This document shows, piece by piece, positions 1 through 10,199 of a stretch of 64,000 nt of DNA. The DNA lies in assembly GCA_036785325.1 (NCBI GenBank), contig JAXIVH010000020.1, positions 7,483,879-7,547,878 of the forward strand. The letters run 5' to 3'. Source of the DNA: Urophycis tenuis (taxonomy: Eukaryota; Chordata; Actinopteri; Gadiformes; Phycidae). The first letter of the stretch is position 1. Each line of letters starts with the position of its first letter. Below the pieces are notes generated by a model. That model did not search any database, was not told where the DNA came from, and saw only the letters and a list, made by a program, of their open reading frames with translations. A program made the translations under genes and the position numbers.

Positions 1-705
1 TATGGAAAGACTATATTGACTCATGGGTCGTTGAAATACTAAGCTAATTAATTTGTGTTCTGTAAGGAAAGATTGATGTTAATTGAAACGTTGAAGGTAT
101 GTCTTTAGCTGCTGTGTAGACTTCAGTCAACCTGACGCAGATTTGTCTGTGAGCAACCAAATTGCTCGGGGATGGGCTCATTATAAGCGGGGAAATCTAC
201 GCTTTCCAACGGCGTATGGCAAGACTATATTCACCAAAGGGCCGTTGAAATACTAAGCTAATTAATTTGTGTTCTGTAAGGAAAGATTGATGTTAATTGA
301 AACGTTAAAGGTATGTTTTTAGCTGCTGGGTAGACTTCATTCAACCTGACGCAGTTTAGTCTGTGATCAACCAGACTGCTCGCCGATGGGCTCATTTTAA
401 GCGGGGAAATCGAAGCTTTCCAACGGCGTATGGCAAGACTATATTGACTCATGGCTCGTTGAAATACTAAGCTAATTAATTTGTGTTCTGTAAGGAAAGA
501 TTGATGTTAATTGAAACGTTGAAGGTATGTTTTTAGCTGCTGGGTAGACTTCAGTCAACCTGACGCAGTTTAGTCTATGATCAACCAGACTGCTCGAGGA
601 TGGGCTCATTTTAAACGGGAAAATCTAAGCTTTCCAACGACGTATGGCATGACTATATTTGCCCATGGGTCGTCGAAATAATAAGCTGATTCATGTGTGT
701 TCTGT
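1..705 (+). repeat. 214-bp satellite monomers, array A segment 1
   Basis: Tandem copies of a 214-bp monomer: the landmark GCTTTCCAAC recurs at 201, 415 and 629, exactly 214 bp apart. A monomer contains GCTAATTAATTTGTGTTCTG, then AAACGTTGAAGGTATG, then a region that comes in two flavours: GATCAACCAGACT (able to pair with an upstream AGTCTG) and GAGCAACCAAATT (pairing lost). The last monomer here, from about 629, is a distinctive diverged type (AACGACGTATGGCATGAC) found only immediately left of the ~1 kb block. The window starts inside the array. No gene is seen; short open frames are by-products of the repeat. Confidence 0.97.
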
Positions 706-1408
706 TGGCTGTGGAAAGAAAATAGCACACAAGTCATACCAAGTCACCTTTATTTTTCAGTGATAAACATTAATAAATAAACAGTATGGACATTGTATAA
801 ACAGTTGTATAAAAAGTGTAAACGGTATGAACAGTGTTCTTATAAAAGATATCAATATCAATACTGATCACGTGTGTATTTTATATTTCCAGGTTATTTG
901 TTGATGAGCCAGAGCCTGTGACTCCCACCAACCGGCCCGTTCAGCCCACTGCGTTGTCGTCCTCCACCCGGCCGAAGCCTCCTGCGCCCACCCGCCTCCA
1001 GCCGAGGCCTCCTGCTGCGTCAGCCTGTGGCCCGCCCGCCCCCTGTGTCGGCAGCACCCATACCGCTGGTCCTCCCCGCACAGCCACAGGCCCCCTCCGT
1101 CCTGCTTCGTGGGCCATCCTGCAGCTGTCTCTTCAGTCATCGTGTGTCAAAACCATTCAAACTTGTATATGGTAACATTTCAAAATGACACCAGCATAAA
1201 TGAGGACCTTGCAATAGGTTGTGTGTTACAGGACCCCCTGGCATACAGCTGTATGTCTCTGTGAAGGTGGTTGTGAAGAACTGCATCCGGCTGAACAAGT
1301 ACAAGTGCCGGCGAGGCAGCAACTCTCTCGAGGGGTTGCACGCCCACCTGGTTAACGCCATCCCTTCACAGCGATATGGGATCATGCCGTTCCAAGTAAG
1401 TGATTAAA

Positions 1409-1468
<60 letters not shown>

Positions 1469-1716
1469 GCGCGCGCGCATATATACACACACACACACAC
1501 ACTTATATATACACACACATATATATATATACTTAAACATAGCTGACCCTTTTTTTCCCCCTTCTCGGGGATTATGCTCCCAGTTTTGATCTCGGACGTC
1601 TGGTCACTTATAGCATATAATAATATTCTATTACTGTTAAGCCAACTATGAATAATAAAACAGGCCAAAACATGTGTCCTTTATCATAGCTACACGTGTT
1701 ACAAAAAAAACGCGTG
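706..1716 (+). pseudogene. captured exon block, copy 1 (frameshifted)
   Basis: First of 14 copies of a ~1 kb non-satellite block set at one fixed position inside a 214-bp monomer, replacing 17 bp of it. Order: 187 bp intron-like AT-rich DNA ending in TATTTTATATTTCCAG; an exon-like segment 893-1395; the donor CAA/GTAAGT at 1396; an intron-like (CA)n/(CG)n/(TA)n tract about 1409-1532; then ~180 bp AT-rich DNA ending ACGCGTG. One exon frame reads a proline-rich stretch beginning LFVDEPEPVTPTNRPVQP. A second frame, open to the donor, contains DPPGIQLYV and RRGSNSLEGLHAHL. From memory this second stretch resembles a segment of big uncharacterised, probably transposon-derived fish proteins; I cannot name the family. 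In this copy a C-run has five C instead of six, which shifts the second frame. The tract holds a CGCACA interruption shared only with copy 13. Confidence 0.75.
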
Positions 1717-4481
1717 AATTGAAAAGTTGAAGGTATGTTTTTAGCTGCTGGGTAGACTTCAGTCAACCTGACGCAGTTTTGTCTGTGAGCAACCAAATTG
1801 CTCGGGGATGGGCTCATTTTAAGCGGGGAAATCTAAGGTTCCCAACGGCGTATGGCAAGACTATATTCACCAAAGGGCCTTTGAAATACTAAGCTAATTA
1901 ATTTGTGTTCTGTAAGGAAAGATTGATGTTAATTGAAACGTTTAAGGTATGTTTTTAGCTGCTGGGTAGACTTCAGTCAACCTGACGCAGTTTAGTCTGT
2001 GATCAACCAGACTGCTCGCGGATGGGCTCATTTTAAGCGGGGAAATCTAAACTTTCCAACGGCGTATGGCAAGACTATATTCACTAAAGGGTCGTTGAAA
2101 TACTAAGCTAATTCTTTTGTGTTCTGTAAGGAAAGATTGATGTTAATTGAAACGTTGAAGGTATGTCTTTAGCTGCTGTGTAGACTTCAGTCAACCTGAC
2201 GCAGATTTGTCTGTGAGCAACCAAATTGCTCGGAGATGGGCTCATTTTAAGCGGGGAAATCTAAGCTTTCCAACGGCGTATGGAAAGACTATATTCACCA
2301 AAGGGTCGTTGAAATACTAAGCTAATTATTTTGTGTTCTGTAAGGAAAGATTGATGTTAATTGAAACGTTAAAGGTATGTTTTTAGCTGCTGTGTAGACT
2401 TCATTCAACCTGACGCAGTTTAGTCTGTGATCAACCAGACTGCTCGCGGATGGGCTCATTTTAAGCGGGGAAATCTAAGCTTTCCAACGGCGTATGGCAA
2501 GACTATATTGACTCATGGGTCATTGAAATACTAAGCTAATTAATTTGTGTTCTGTAAGGAAAGATTGATGTTAATTGAAACGTTGAAGGTATGTTTTTAG
2601 CTGCTGGGTAGACTTCAGTCAACCTGACGCAGTTTAGTCTGTGATCAACCAGACTGCTCGCGGATGGGCTCATTTTAAGCGGGGAAATCTAAGCTTTCCA
2701 ACGGCGTATGGCAAGACTATATTGACTCATGGGTCGTTGAAATACTAAGCTAATTAATTTGTGTTCTGTAAGGAAAGATTGATGTTAATTGAAACGTTGA
2801 AGGTATGTTTTTAGCTGCTGGGTAGACTTCAGTCAACCTGACGCAGTTTAGTCTGTGATCAACCAGACTGCTCGCGGATGGGCTCATTTTAAGCGGGGAA
2901 ATCTAAGCTTTCCAACGGCGTATGGCAAGACTATATTGACTCATGGGTCGTTGAAATACTAAGCTAATTAATTTGTGTTCTGTAAGGAAAGATTGATGTT
3001 AATTGAAACGTTGAAGGTATGTTTTTAGCTGCTGGGTAGACTTCAGTCAACCTGACGCAGTTTAGTCTGTGATCAACCAGACTGCTCGCGGATGGGCTCA
3101 TTTTAAGCGGGGAAATCTAAGCTTTCCAACGGCGTATGGAAAGACTATATTGACTCATGGGTCGTTGAAATACTAAGCTAATTAATTTGTGTTCTGTAAG
3201 GAAAGATTGATGTTAATTGAAACGTTGAAGGTATGTTTTTAGCTGCTGGGTAGACTTCAGTCAACCTGACGCAGTTTAGTCTGTGAGCAACCAAATTGCT
3301 CGGGGATGGGCTCATTATAAGCGGGGAAATCTAAGCTTTCCAACGGCGTATGGCAAGACTATATTCACCAAAGGGCCGTTGAAATACTAAGCTAATTAAT
3401 TTGTGTTCTGTAAGGAAAGATTGATGTTAATTGAAACGTTAAAGGTATGTTTTTAGCTGTTGGGTAGACTTCATTCAACCTGACGCAGTTTAGTCTGTGA
3501 TCAACCAGACTGCTCGCGGATGGGCTCATTTTAAGCGGGAAAATCTAAGCTTTCCAACGGCGTATGGCAAGACTATATTGACTCATGGGTCGTTGAAATA
3601 CTAAGCTAATTAATTTGTGTTCTGTAAGGAAAGATTGATGTTAATTGAAACGTTGAAGGTATGTTTTTAGCTGCTTGGTAGACTTCAGTCAACCTGACGC
3701 AGTTTAGTCTGTGAGCAACCAAATTGCTCGGGGATGGGCTCATTATAAGCGGGGAAATCTAAGCTTTCCAACGGCGTATGGCAAGACTATATTCACCAAA
3801 GGGTCGTTGAAATACTAAGCTAATTAATTTGTGTTCTGTAAGGAAAGATTGATGTTAATTGAAACGTTGAAGGTATGTTTTTAGCTGCTGGGTAGACTTC
3901 AGTCAACCTGACGCAGTTTAGTCTGTGATCAACCAGACTGCTCGCAGATGGGCTCATTTTAAGTGGGGAAATCTAAGCTTTCCAACGGCGTATGGCAAGA
4001 CTATATTGACTCATGGGTCGTTGAAATACTAAGCTAATTAATTTGTGTTCTGTAAGGAAAGATTGATGTTAATTGAAACGTTGAAGGTATGTTTTTAGCT
4101 GCTGGGTAGACTTCAGTCAACCTGACGCAGTTTAGTCTGTGATCAACCAGACTGCTCGCGGATGGGCTCATTTTAAGCGGGGAAATCTAAGCTTTCCAAC
4201 GGCGTATGGCAAGACTATATTCACTAAAGGGTCGTTGAAATACTAAGCTAATTAATTTGTGTTCTGTAAGGAAAGATTGATGTTAATTGAAACGTTGAAG
4301 GTATGTCTTTAGCTGCTGTGTAGACTTCAGTCAACCTGAAGCAGATTTGTCTGTGAGCAACCAAATTGCTCGGAGATTGGCTCATTTTAAACGGGGAAAT
4401 CTAAGCTTTCCAACGACGTATGGCATGACTATATTTGCCCATGGGTCGTCGAAATAATAAGCTGATTCATGTGTGTTCTGT
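1717..4481 (+). repeat. 214-bp satellite monomers, array A segment 2
   Basis: About 13 tandem 214-bp monomers. Both monomer flavours are mixed (GATCAACCAGACT and GAGCAACCAAATT; GACTCATGGGTCGTTG and CACCAAAGGGCCGTTG). Rare variants useful as markers are GCTAATTCTTTTGTG near 2107, AGCTGTTGGG at 3455, AGCTGCTTGG at 3669 and TTAAGTGGGG near 3959; the last three recur at one constant offset (58,532 bp) in array B. It ends with the diverged pre-block monomer. Confidence 0.97.
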
Positions 4482-5182
4482 TGGCTGTGGAAAGAAAATA
4501 GCACACAAGTCATACCAAGTCACCTTTATTTTTCAGTGATAAACATTAATAAATAAACAGTATGGACATTGTATAAACAGTTGTATAAAAAGTGTAAACG
4601 GTATGAACAGTGTTCTTATAAAAGATATCAATATCAATACTGATCACGTGTGTATTTTATATTTCCAGGTTATTTGTTGATGAGCCAGAGCCTGTGACTC
4701 CCACCAACCGGCCCGTTCAGCCCACTGCGTTGTCGTCCTCCACCCGGCCGAAGCCTCCTGCGCCCACCCGCCTCCAGCCGAGGCCTCCTGCTGCATCAGC
4801 CTGTGGCCCGCCCGCCCCCTGTGTCGGCAGCACCCATACCGCTGGTCCTCCCCGCACAGCCACAGGCCCCCTCCGTCCTGCTTCGTGGGCCATCCTGCAG
4901 CTGTCTCTGCAGTCATCGTGTGTCAAAACCATTCAAACTTGTATATGGTAACATTTCAAAATGACACCAGCATAAATGAGGACCTTGCAATAGGTTGTGT
5001 GTTACAGGACCCCCCTGGCATACAGCTGTATGTCTCTGTGAAGGTGGTTGTGAAGAACTGCATCCGGCTGAACAAGTACAAGTGCCGGCGAGGCAGCAAC
5101 TCTCTCGAGGGGTTGCACGCCCACCTGGTTAACGCCATCCCTTCACAGCGATATGGGATCATGCCGTTCCAAGTAAGTGATT

Positions 5183-5237
<55 letters not shown>

Positions 5238-5485
5238 GCGCGCGCGCATATATACATACACACACACACACTTATATATACACACACATATATATATATA
5301 CTTAAACATAGCTGACCCTTTTTTTCCCCCTTCTCGGGGATTATGCTCCCAGTTTTGATCTCGGACGTCTGGTCACTTATAGCATATAATAATATTCTAT
5401 TACTGTTAAGCCAACTATGAATAATAAAACAGGCCAAAACATGTGTCCTTTATCATAGCTACACGTGTTACAAAAAAAACGCGTG
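4482..5485 (+). pseudogene. captured exon block, copy 2 (reading frame open)
   Basis: Same block as copy 1. The exon-like segment is 4669-5172 (504 bp, 168 codons), with an intact TTTCCAG acceptor and CAA/GTAAGT donor. It has six C at the run that is shortened in copies 1 and 13, CGA (Arg) at the codon that is TGA in eight copies, and CAG before GACCCC. That CAG is either an in-frame Gln codon or the end of a 60-bp mini-intron starting at GTAACA. With copy 6 it is the least damaged version. The frame holding RRGSNSLEGLHAHL is open from about codon 5 to the donor but has a TGA at codon 4, so how this exon joined an upstream exon is unclear. Function unknown. Confidence 0.7.
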
Positions 5486-6966
5486 AATTGAAAAGTTGAA
5501 GGTATGTTTTTAGCTGCTGGGTAGACTTCATTCAACCTGACGCAGTTTAGTCTGTGATCAACCAGACTGCTCGCGGATGGGCTCATTTTAAGCGGGGAAA
5601 TCTAAGCTTTCCAACGGCCTATGGCAAGACTATATTGACTCATGGGTCATTGAAATACTAAGCTAATTAATTTGTGTTCTGTAAGGAAAGATTGATGTTA
5701 ATTGAAACGTTGAAGGTATGTTTTTAGCTGCTGGGTAGACTTCAGTCAACCTGACGCAGTTTAGTCTGTGATCAACCAGACTGCTCGCGGATGGGCTCAT
5801 TTTAAGCGGGGAAATCTAAGCTTTTCAACGGCGTATGGCAAGACTATATTCACCAATGGCCCGTTGAAATACTAAGCTAATTAATTTGTGTTCTGTAAGG
5901 AAAGATTGATGTCAATTGAAACGTTAAAGGTATGTTTTTAGCTGCTGGGTAGACTTCATTCAACCTGACGCAGTTTAGTCTGTGATCAACCAGACTGCTC
6001 GCGGATGGGCTCATTTTAAGCGGGGAAATCTAAGCTTTCCAACGGCGTATGGAAAGACTATATTGACTCATGGGTCGTTGAAATACTAAGCTAATTAATT
6101 TGTGTTCTGTAAGGAAAGATTGATGTTAATTGAAACGTTGAAGGTATGTCTTTAGCTGCTGTGTAGACTTCAGTCAACCTGACGCAGATTTGTCTGTGAG
6201 CAACCAAATTGCTCGGGGATGGGCTCATTATAAGCGGGGAAATCTACGCTTTCCAACGGCGTATGGCAAGACTATATTCACCAAAGGGCCGTTGAAATAC
6301 TAAGCTAATTAATTTGTGTTCTGTAAGGAAAGATTGATGTTAATTGAAACGTTAAAGGTATGTTTTTAGCTGCTGGGTAGACTTCATTCAACCTGACGCA
6401 GTTTAGTCTGTGATCAACCAGACTGCTCGCGGATGGGCTCATTTTAAGCGGGGAAATCTAAGCTTTCTAACGGCGTATGGCAAGACTATATTGACTCATG
6501 GGTCGTTGAAATACTAAGCTAATTAATTTGTGTTCTGTAAGGAAAGATTGATGTTAATTGAAACGTTGAAGGTATGTTTTTAGCTGCTGGGTAGACTTCA
6601 GTCAACCTGACGCAGTTTAGTCTGTGATCAACCAGACTGCTCGAGGATGGGCTCATTTTAAGCGGGGAAATCTAAGCTTTCCAACGGCGTATGGCAAGAC
6701 TATATTCACTAAAGGGTCGTTGAAATACTAAGCTAATTAATTTGTGTTCTGTAAGGAAAGATTGATGTTAATTGAAACGTTGAAGGTATGTCTTTAGCTG
6801 CTTTGTAGACTTCAGTCAACCTCACGCAGATTTGTCTGTGAGCAACCAAATTGCTCGGAGATGGGCTCATTTTAAACGGGGAAATCTAAGCTTTCCAACG
6901 ACGTATGGCATGACTATATTTGCCCATGGGTCGTCGAAATAATAAGCTGATTCATGTGTGTTCTGT
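5486..6966 (+). repeat. 214-bp satellite monomers, array A segment 3
   Basis: About 7 monomers of the 214-bp satellite, 1481 bp long, the same length as the segment at 48983-50463. Contains monomers with CACCAATGGCCCGTTG near 5851. No gene. Confidence 0.97.
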
Positions 6967-7667
6967 TGGCTGTGGAAAGAAAATAGCACACAAGTCATAC
7001 CAAGTCACCTTTATTTTTCAGTGATAAACATTAATAAATAAACAGTATGGACATTGTATAAACAGTTGTATAAAAAGTGTAAACGGTATGAACAGTGTTC
7101 TTATAAAAGATATCAATATCAATACTGATCACGTGTGTATTTTATATTTCCAGGTTATTTGTTGATGAGCCAGAGCCTGTGACTCCCACCAACCGGCCCG
7201 TTCAGCCCACTGCGTTGTCGTCCTCCACCCGGCCGAAGCCTCCTGCGCCCACCCGCCTCCAGCCGAGGCCTCCTGCTGCGTCAGCCTGTGGCCCGCCCGC
7301 CCCCTGTGTCGGCAGCACCCATACCGCTGGTCCTCCCCGCACAGCCACAGGCCCCCTCCGTCCTGCTTCGTGGGCCATCCTGCAGCTGTCTCTGCAGTCA
7401 TCGTGTGTCAAAACCATTCAAACTTGTATATGGTAACATTTCAAAATGACACCAGCATAAATGAGGACCTTGCAATAGGTTGTGTGTTACATGACCCCCC
7501 TGGCATACAGCTGTATGTCTCTGTGAAGGTGGTTGTGAAGAACTGCATCCGGCTGAACAAGTACAAGTGCCGGTGAGGCAGCAACTCTCTCGAGGGGTTG
7601 CACGCCCACCTGGTTAACGCCGTCCCTTCACAGCGATGTGGGATCATGCCGTTCCAAGTAAGTGATT

Positions 7668-7716
<49 letters not shown>

Positions 7717-7956
7717 GCGCATATATACACACACACACACACTTATATATACACACACATATATATATATACTTAAACATAGCTGACCCTTTTTTTCCCC
7801 CTTCTCGGGGATTATGCTCCCAGTTTTGATCTCGGACGTCTGGTCACTTATAGCATATAATAATATTCTATTACTGTTAAGCCAACTATGAATAATAAAA
7901 CAGGCCAAAACATGTGTCCTTTATCATAGCTACACGTATTACAAAAAAAACGCGTG
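6967..7956 (+). pseudogene. captured exon block, copy 3 (nonsense)
   Basis: Exon-like segment 7154-7657. Splice-like ends are intact. The CGA codon of open copies is TGA (GTGCCGGTGAGGC near 7567-7579), stopping the RRGSNSLEG frame. It has CAT rather than CAG before GACCCC, and TGT rather than TAT in the CAGCGATGTGGG stretch. A private change reads GCCGTCCC instead of GCCATCCC. The (CG)n part of the dinucleotide tract is short, as in all members of this subfamily. Confidence 0.75.
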
Positions 7957-9223
7957 AATTGAAAAGTTGAAGGTATGTTTTTAGCTGCTGGGTAGACTTC
8001 AGTCAACCTGACGCAGTTTTGTCTGTGAGCAACCAGACTGCTCGCGGATGGGCTCATTTTAAGCGGGGAAATCTAAGGTTCCCAACGGCGTATGGCAAGA
8101 CTATATTGAGTCATGGGTCGTTGAAATACTAAGCTAATTAATTTCTGTTCTTTATTGAAAGATTGATCTTAATTGAAACGTTGAAGGTATGTTTTTAGCT
8201 GCTGGGTAGACTTCAGTCAACCTGACGCAGTTTTGTCTGTGAGCAAGCAGACTGCTCGCGGATGGGCTCATTTTAAGCAGGGAAATCTAAGCTTTCCAAC
8301 GGCGTATGGCTAGACTATATTGACTCATGGGTCGTTGAAATACTAAGCTAATTAATTTGTGTTCTGTAAGGAAAGATTGATGTTAATTGAAACGTTGAAG
8401 GTATGTTTTTAGCTGCTGGGTAGACTTCAGTCAACCTGACACAGTTTTGTCTCTGAGCAACCAAATTGCTTGGGGATGGGCTCATTATAAGCGGGGAAAT
8501 CTAAGCTTTTCAACGGCGTATGGCAAGACTATATACACCAAAGGGCCTTTGAAATACTAAGCTAATTAATTTGTGTTCTGTAAGGAAAGATTGATGTTAA
8601 TTGAAACGTTAAAGGTATGTTTTTAGCTGCTGGGTAGACTTCATTCAACCTGACGCAGTTTAGTCTGTGTTCAACCAGACTGCTAGCGGATGGGCTCATT
8701 TTAAGCGGGGAAATCTAAGCTTTCCAACGGCCTATGGCAAGACTATATTGACTCATGGGTCATTGAAATACTAAGCTAATTAATTTGTGTTCTGTAAGGA
8801 AAGATTGATGTTAATTGAAACGTTAAAGGTATGTTTTTAGCTGCTGGGTAGACTTCATTCAACCTGACGCAGTTTAGTCTGTGATCAACCAGACTGCTCG
8901 CGGATGGGCTCATTTTAAGCGGGGAAATCTAAGCTTTCCAACGGCGTATGGCAAGACTATATTGACTCATGGCTCGTTGAAATACTAAGCTAATTAATTT
9001 GTGTTCTGTAAGGAAAGATTGATGTTAATTGAAACGTTGAAGGTATGTTTTTAGCTGCTGGGTAGACTTCAGTCAACCTGACGCAGTTTAGTCTATGATC
9101 AACCAGACTGCTCGAGGATGGGCTCATTTTAAACGGGGAAATCTAAGCTTTCCAACGACGTATGGCATGACTATATTTGCCCATGGGTCGTCGAAATAAT
9201 AAGCTGATTCATGTGTGTTCTGT
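7957..9223 (+). repeat. 214-bp satellite monomers, array A segment 4
   Basis: About 6 monomers, 1267 bp, the same length as 51444-52710. The monomer just right of the block carries the variant TTTCTGTTCTTTATTGAAAG in place of GTGTTCTGTAAGGAAAG; this variant sits right of many blocks (also near 10387, 13918, 41868, 44563, 51631, 53878, 55268, 58617 and 61505). Confidence 0.97.
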
Positions 9224-9924
9224 TGGCTGTGGAAAGAAAATAGCACACAAGTCATACCAAGTCACCTTTATTTTTCAGTGATAAACATTAATAAATAAAC
9301 AGTATGGACATTGTATAAACAGTTGTATAAAAAGTGTAAACGGTATGAACAGTGTTCTTATAAAAGATATCAATATCAATACTGATCACGTGTGTATTTT
9401 ATATTTCCAGGTTATTTGTTGATGAGCCAGAGCCTGTGACTCCCACCAACCGGCCCGTTCAGCCCACTGCGTTGTCGTCCTCCACCCGGCCGAAGCCTCC
9501 TGCGCCCACCCGCCTCCAGCCGAGGCCTCCTGCTGCGTCAGCCTGTGGCCCGCCCGCCCCCTGTGTCGGCAGCACCCATACCGCTGGTCCTCCCCGCACA
9601 GCCACAGGCCCCCTCCGTCCTGCTTCGTGGGCCATCCTGCAGCTGTCTCTGCAGTCATCGTGTGTCAAAACCATTCAAACTTGTATATGGTAACATTTCA
9701 AAATGACACCAGCATAAATGAGGACCTTGCAATAGGTTGTGTGTTACATGACCCCCCTGGCATACAGCTGTATGTCTCTGTGAAGGTGGTTGTGAAGAAC
9801 TGCATCCGGCTGAACAAGTACAAGTGCCGGCGAGGCAGCAACTCTCTCGAGGGGTTGCACGCCCACCTGGTTAACGCCATCCCTTCACAGCGATGTGGGA
9901 TCATGCCGTTCCAAGTAAGTGATT

Positions 9925-9963
<39 letters not shown>

Positions 9964-10199
9964 GCATATATACACACACACACAGGCATATATACACACA
10001 CATATATATATATACTTAAACATAGCTGACCCTTTTTTTCCCCCTTCTCGGGGATTATGCTCCCAGTTTTGATCTCGGACGTCTGGTCACTTATAGCATA
10101 TAATAATATTCTATTACTGTTAAGCCAACTATGAATAATAAAACAGGCCAAAACATGTGTCCTTTATCATAGCTACACGTATTACAAAAAAAACGCGTG
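9224..10199 (+). pseudogene. captured exon block, copy 4 (reading frame open)
   Basis: Exon-like segment 9411-9914. It combines features of two subfamilies: CAT before GACCCC and TGT in CAGCGATGTGGG (as in the nonsense copies), but CGA is kept, so the RRGSNSLEGLHAHL frame is open to the donor. This makes it an intermediate between the open and nonsense groups. Short dinucleotide tract; shortest block of all (976 bp). Confidence 0.72.

Noticed and set aside
868..1140. Minus-strand 90-codon frame over each exon block
   Set aside because: Shadow of the GC-rich proline-rich plus-strand segment; splice-like sites are on the plus strand.
1366..1668. Minus-strand frame with Cys-Val runs beside each block
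   Set aside because: Generated by the (CA)n tract; its length changes with the tract.
706..1716. DNA transposon identity for the ~1 kb block
   Set aside because: No terminal inverted repeats or target-site duplications, and always the same insertion site, so amplification with the satellite explains it better.
1608..1817. 69-codon minus-strand frame repeated at the right end of each block
   Set aside because: It spans the block/monomer junction and carries no recognisable content.
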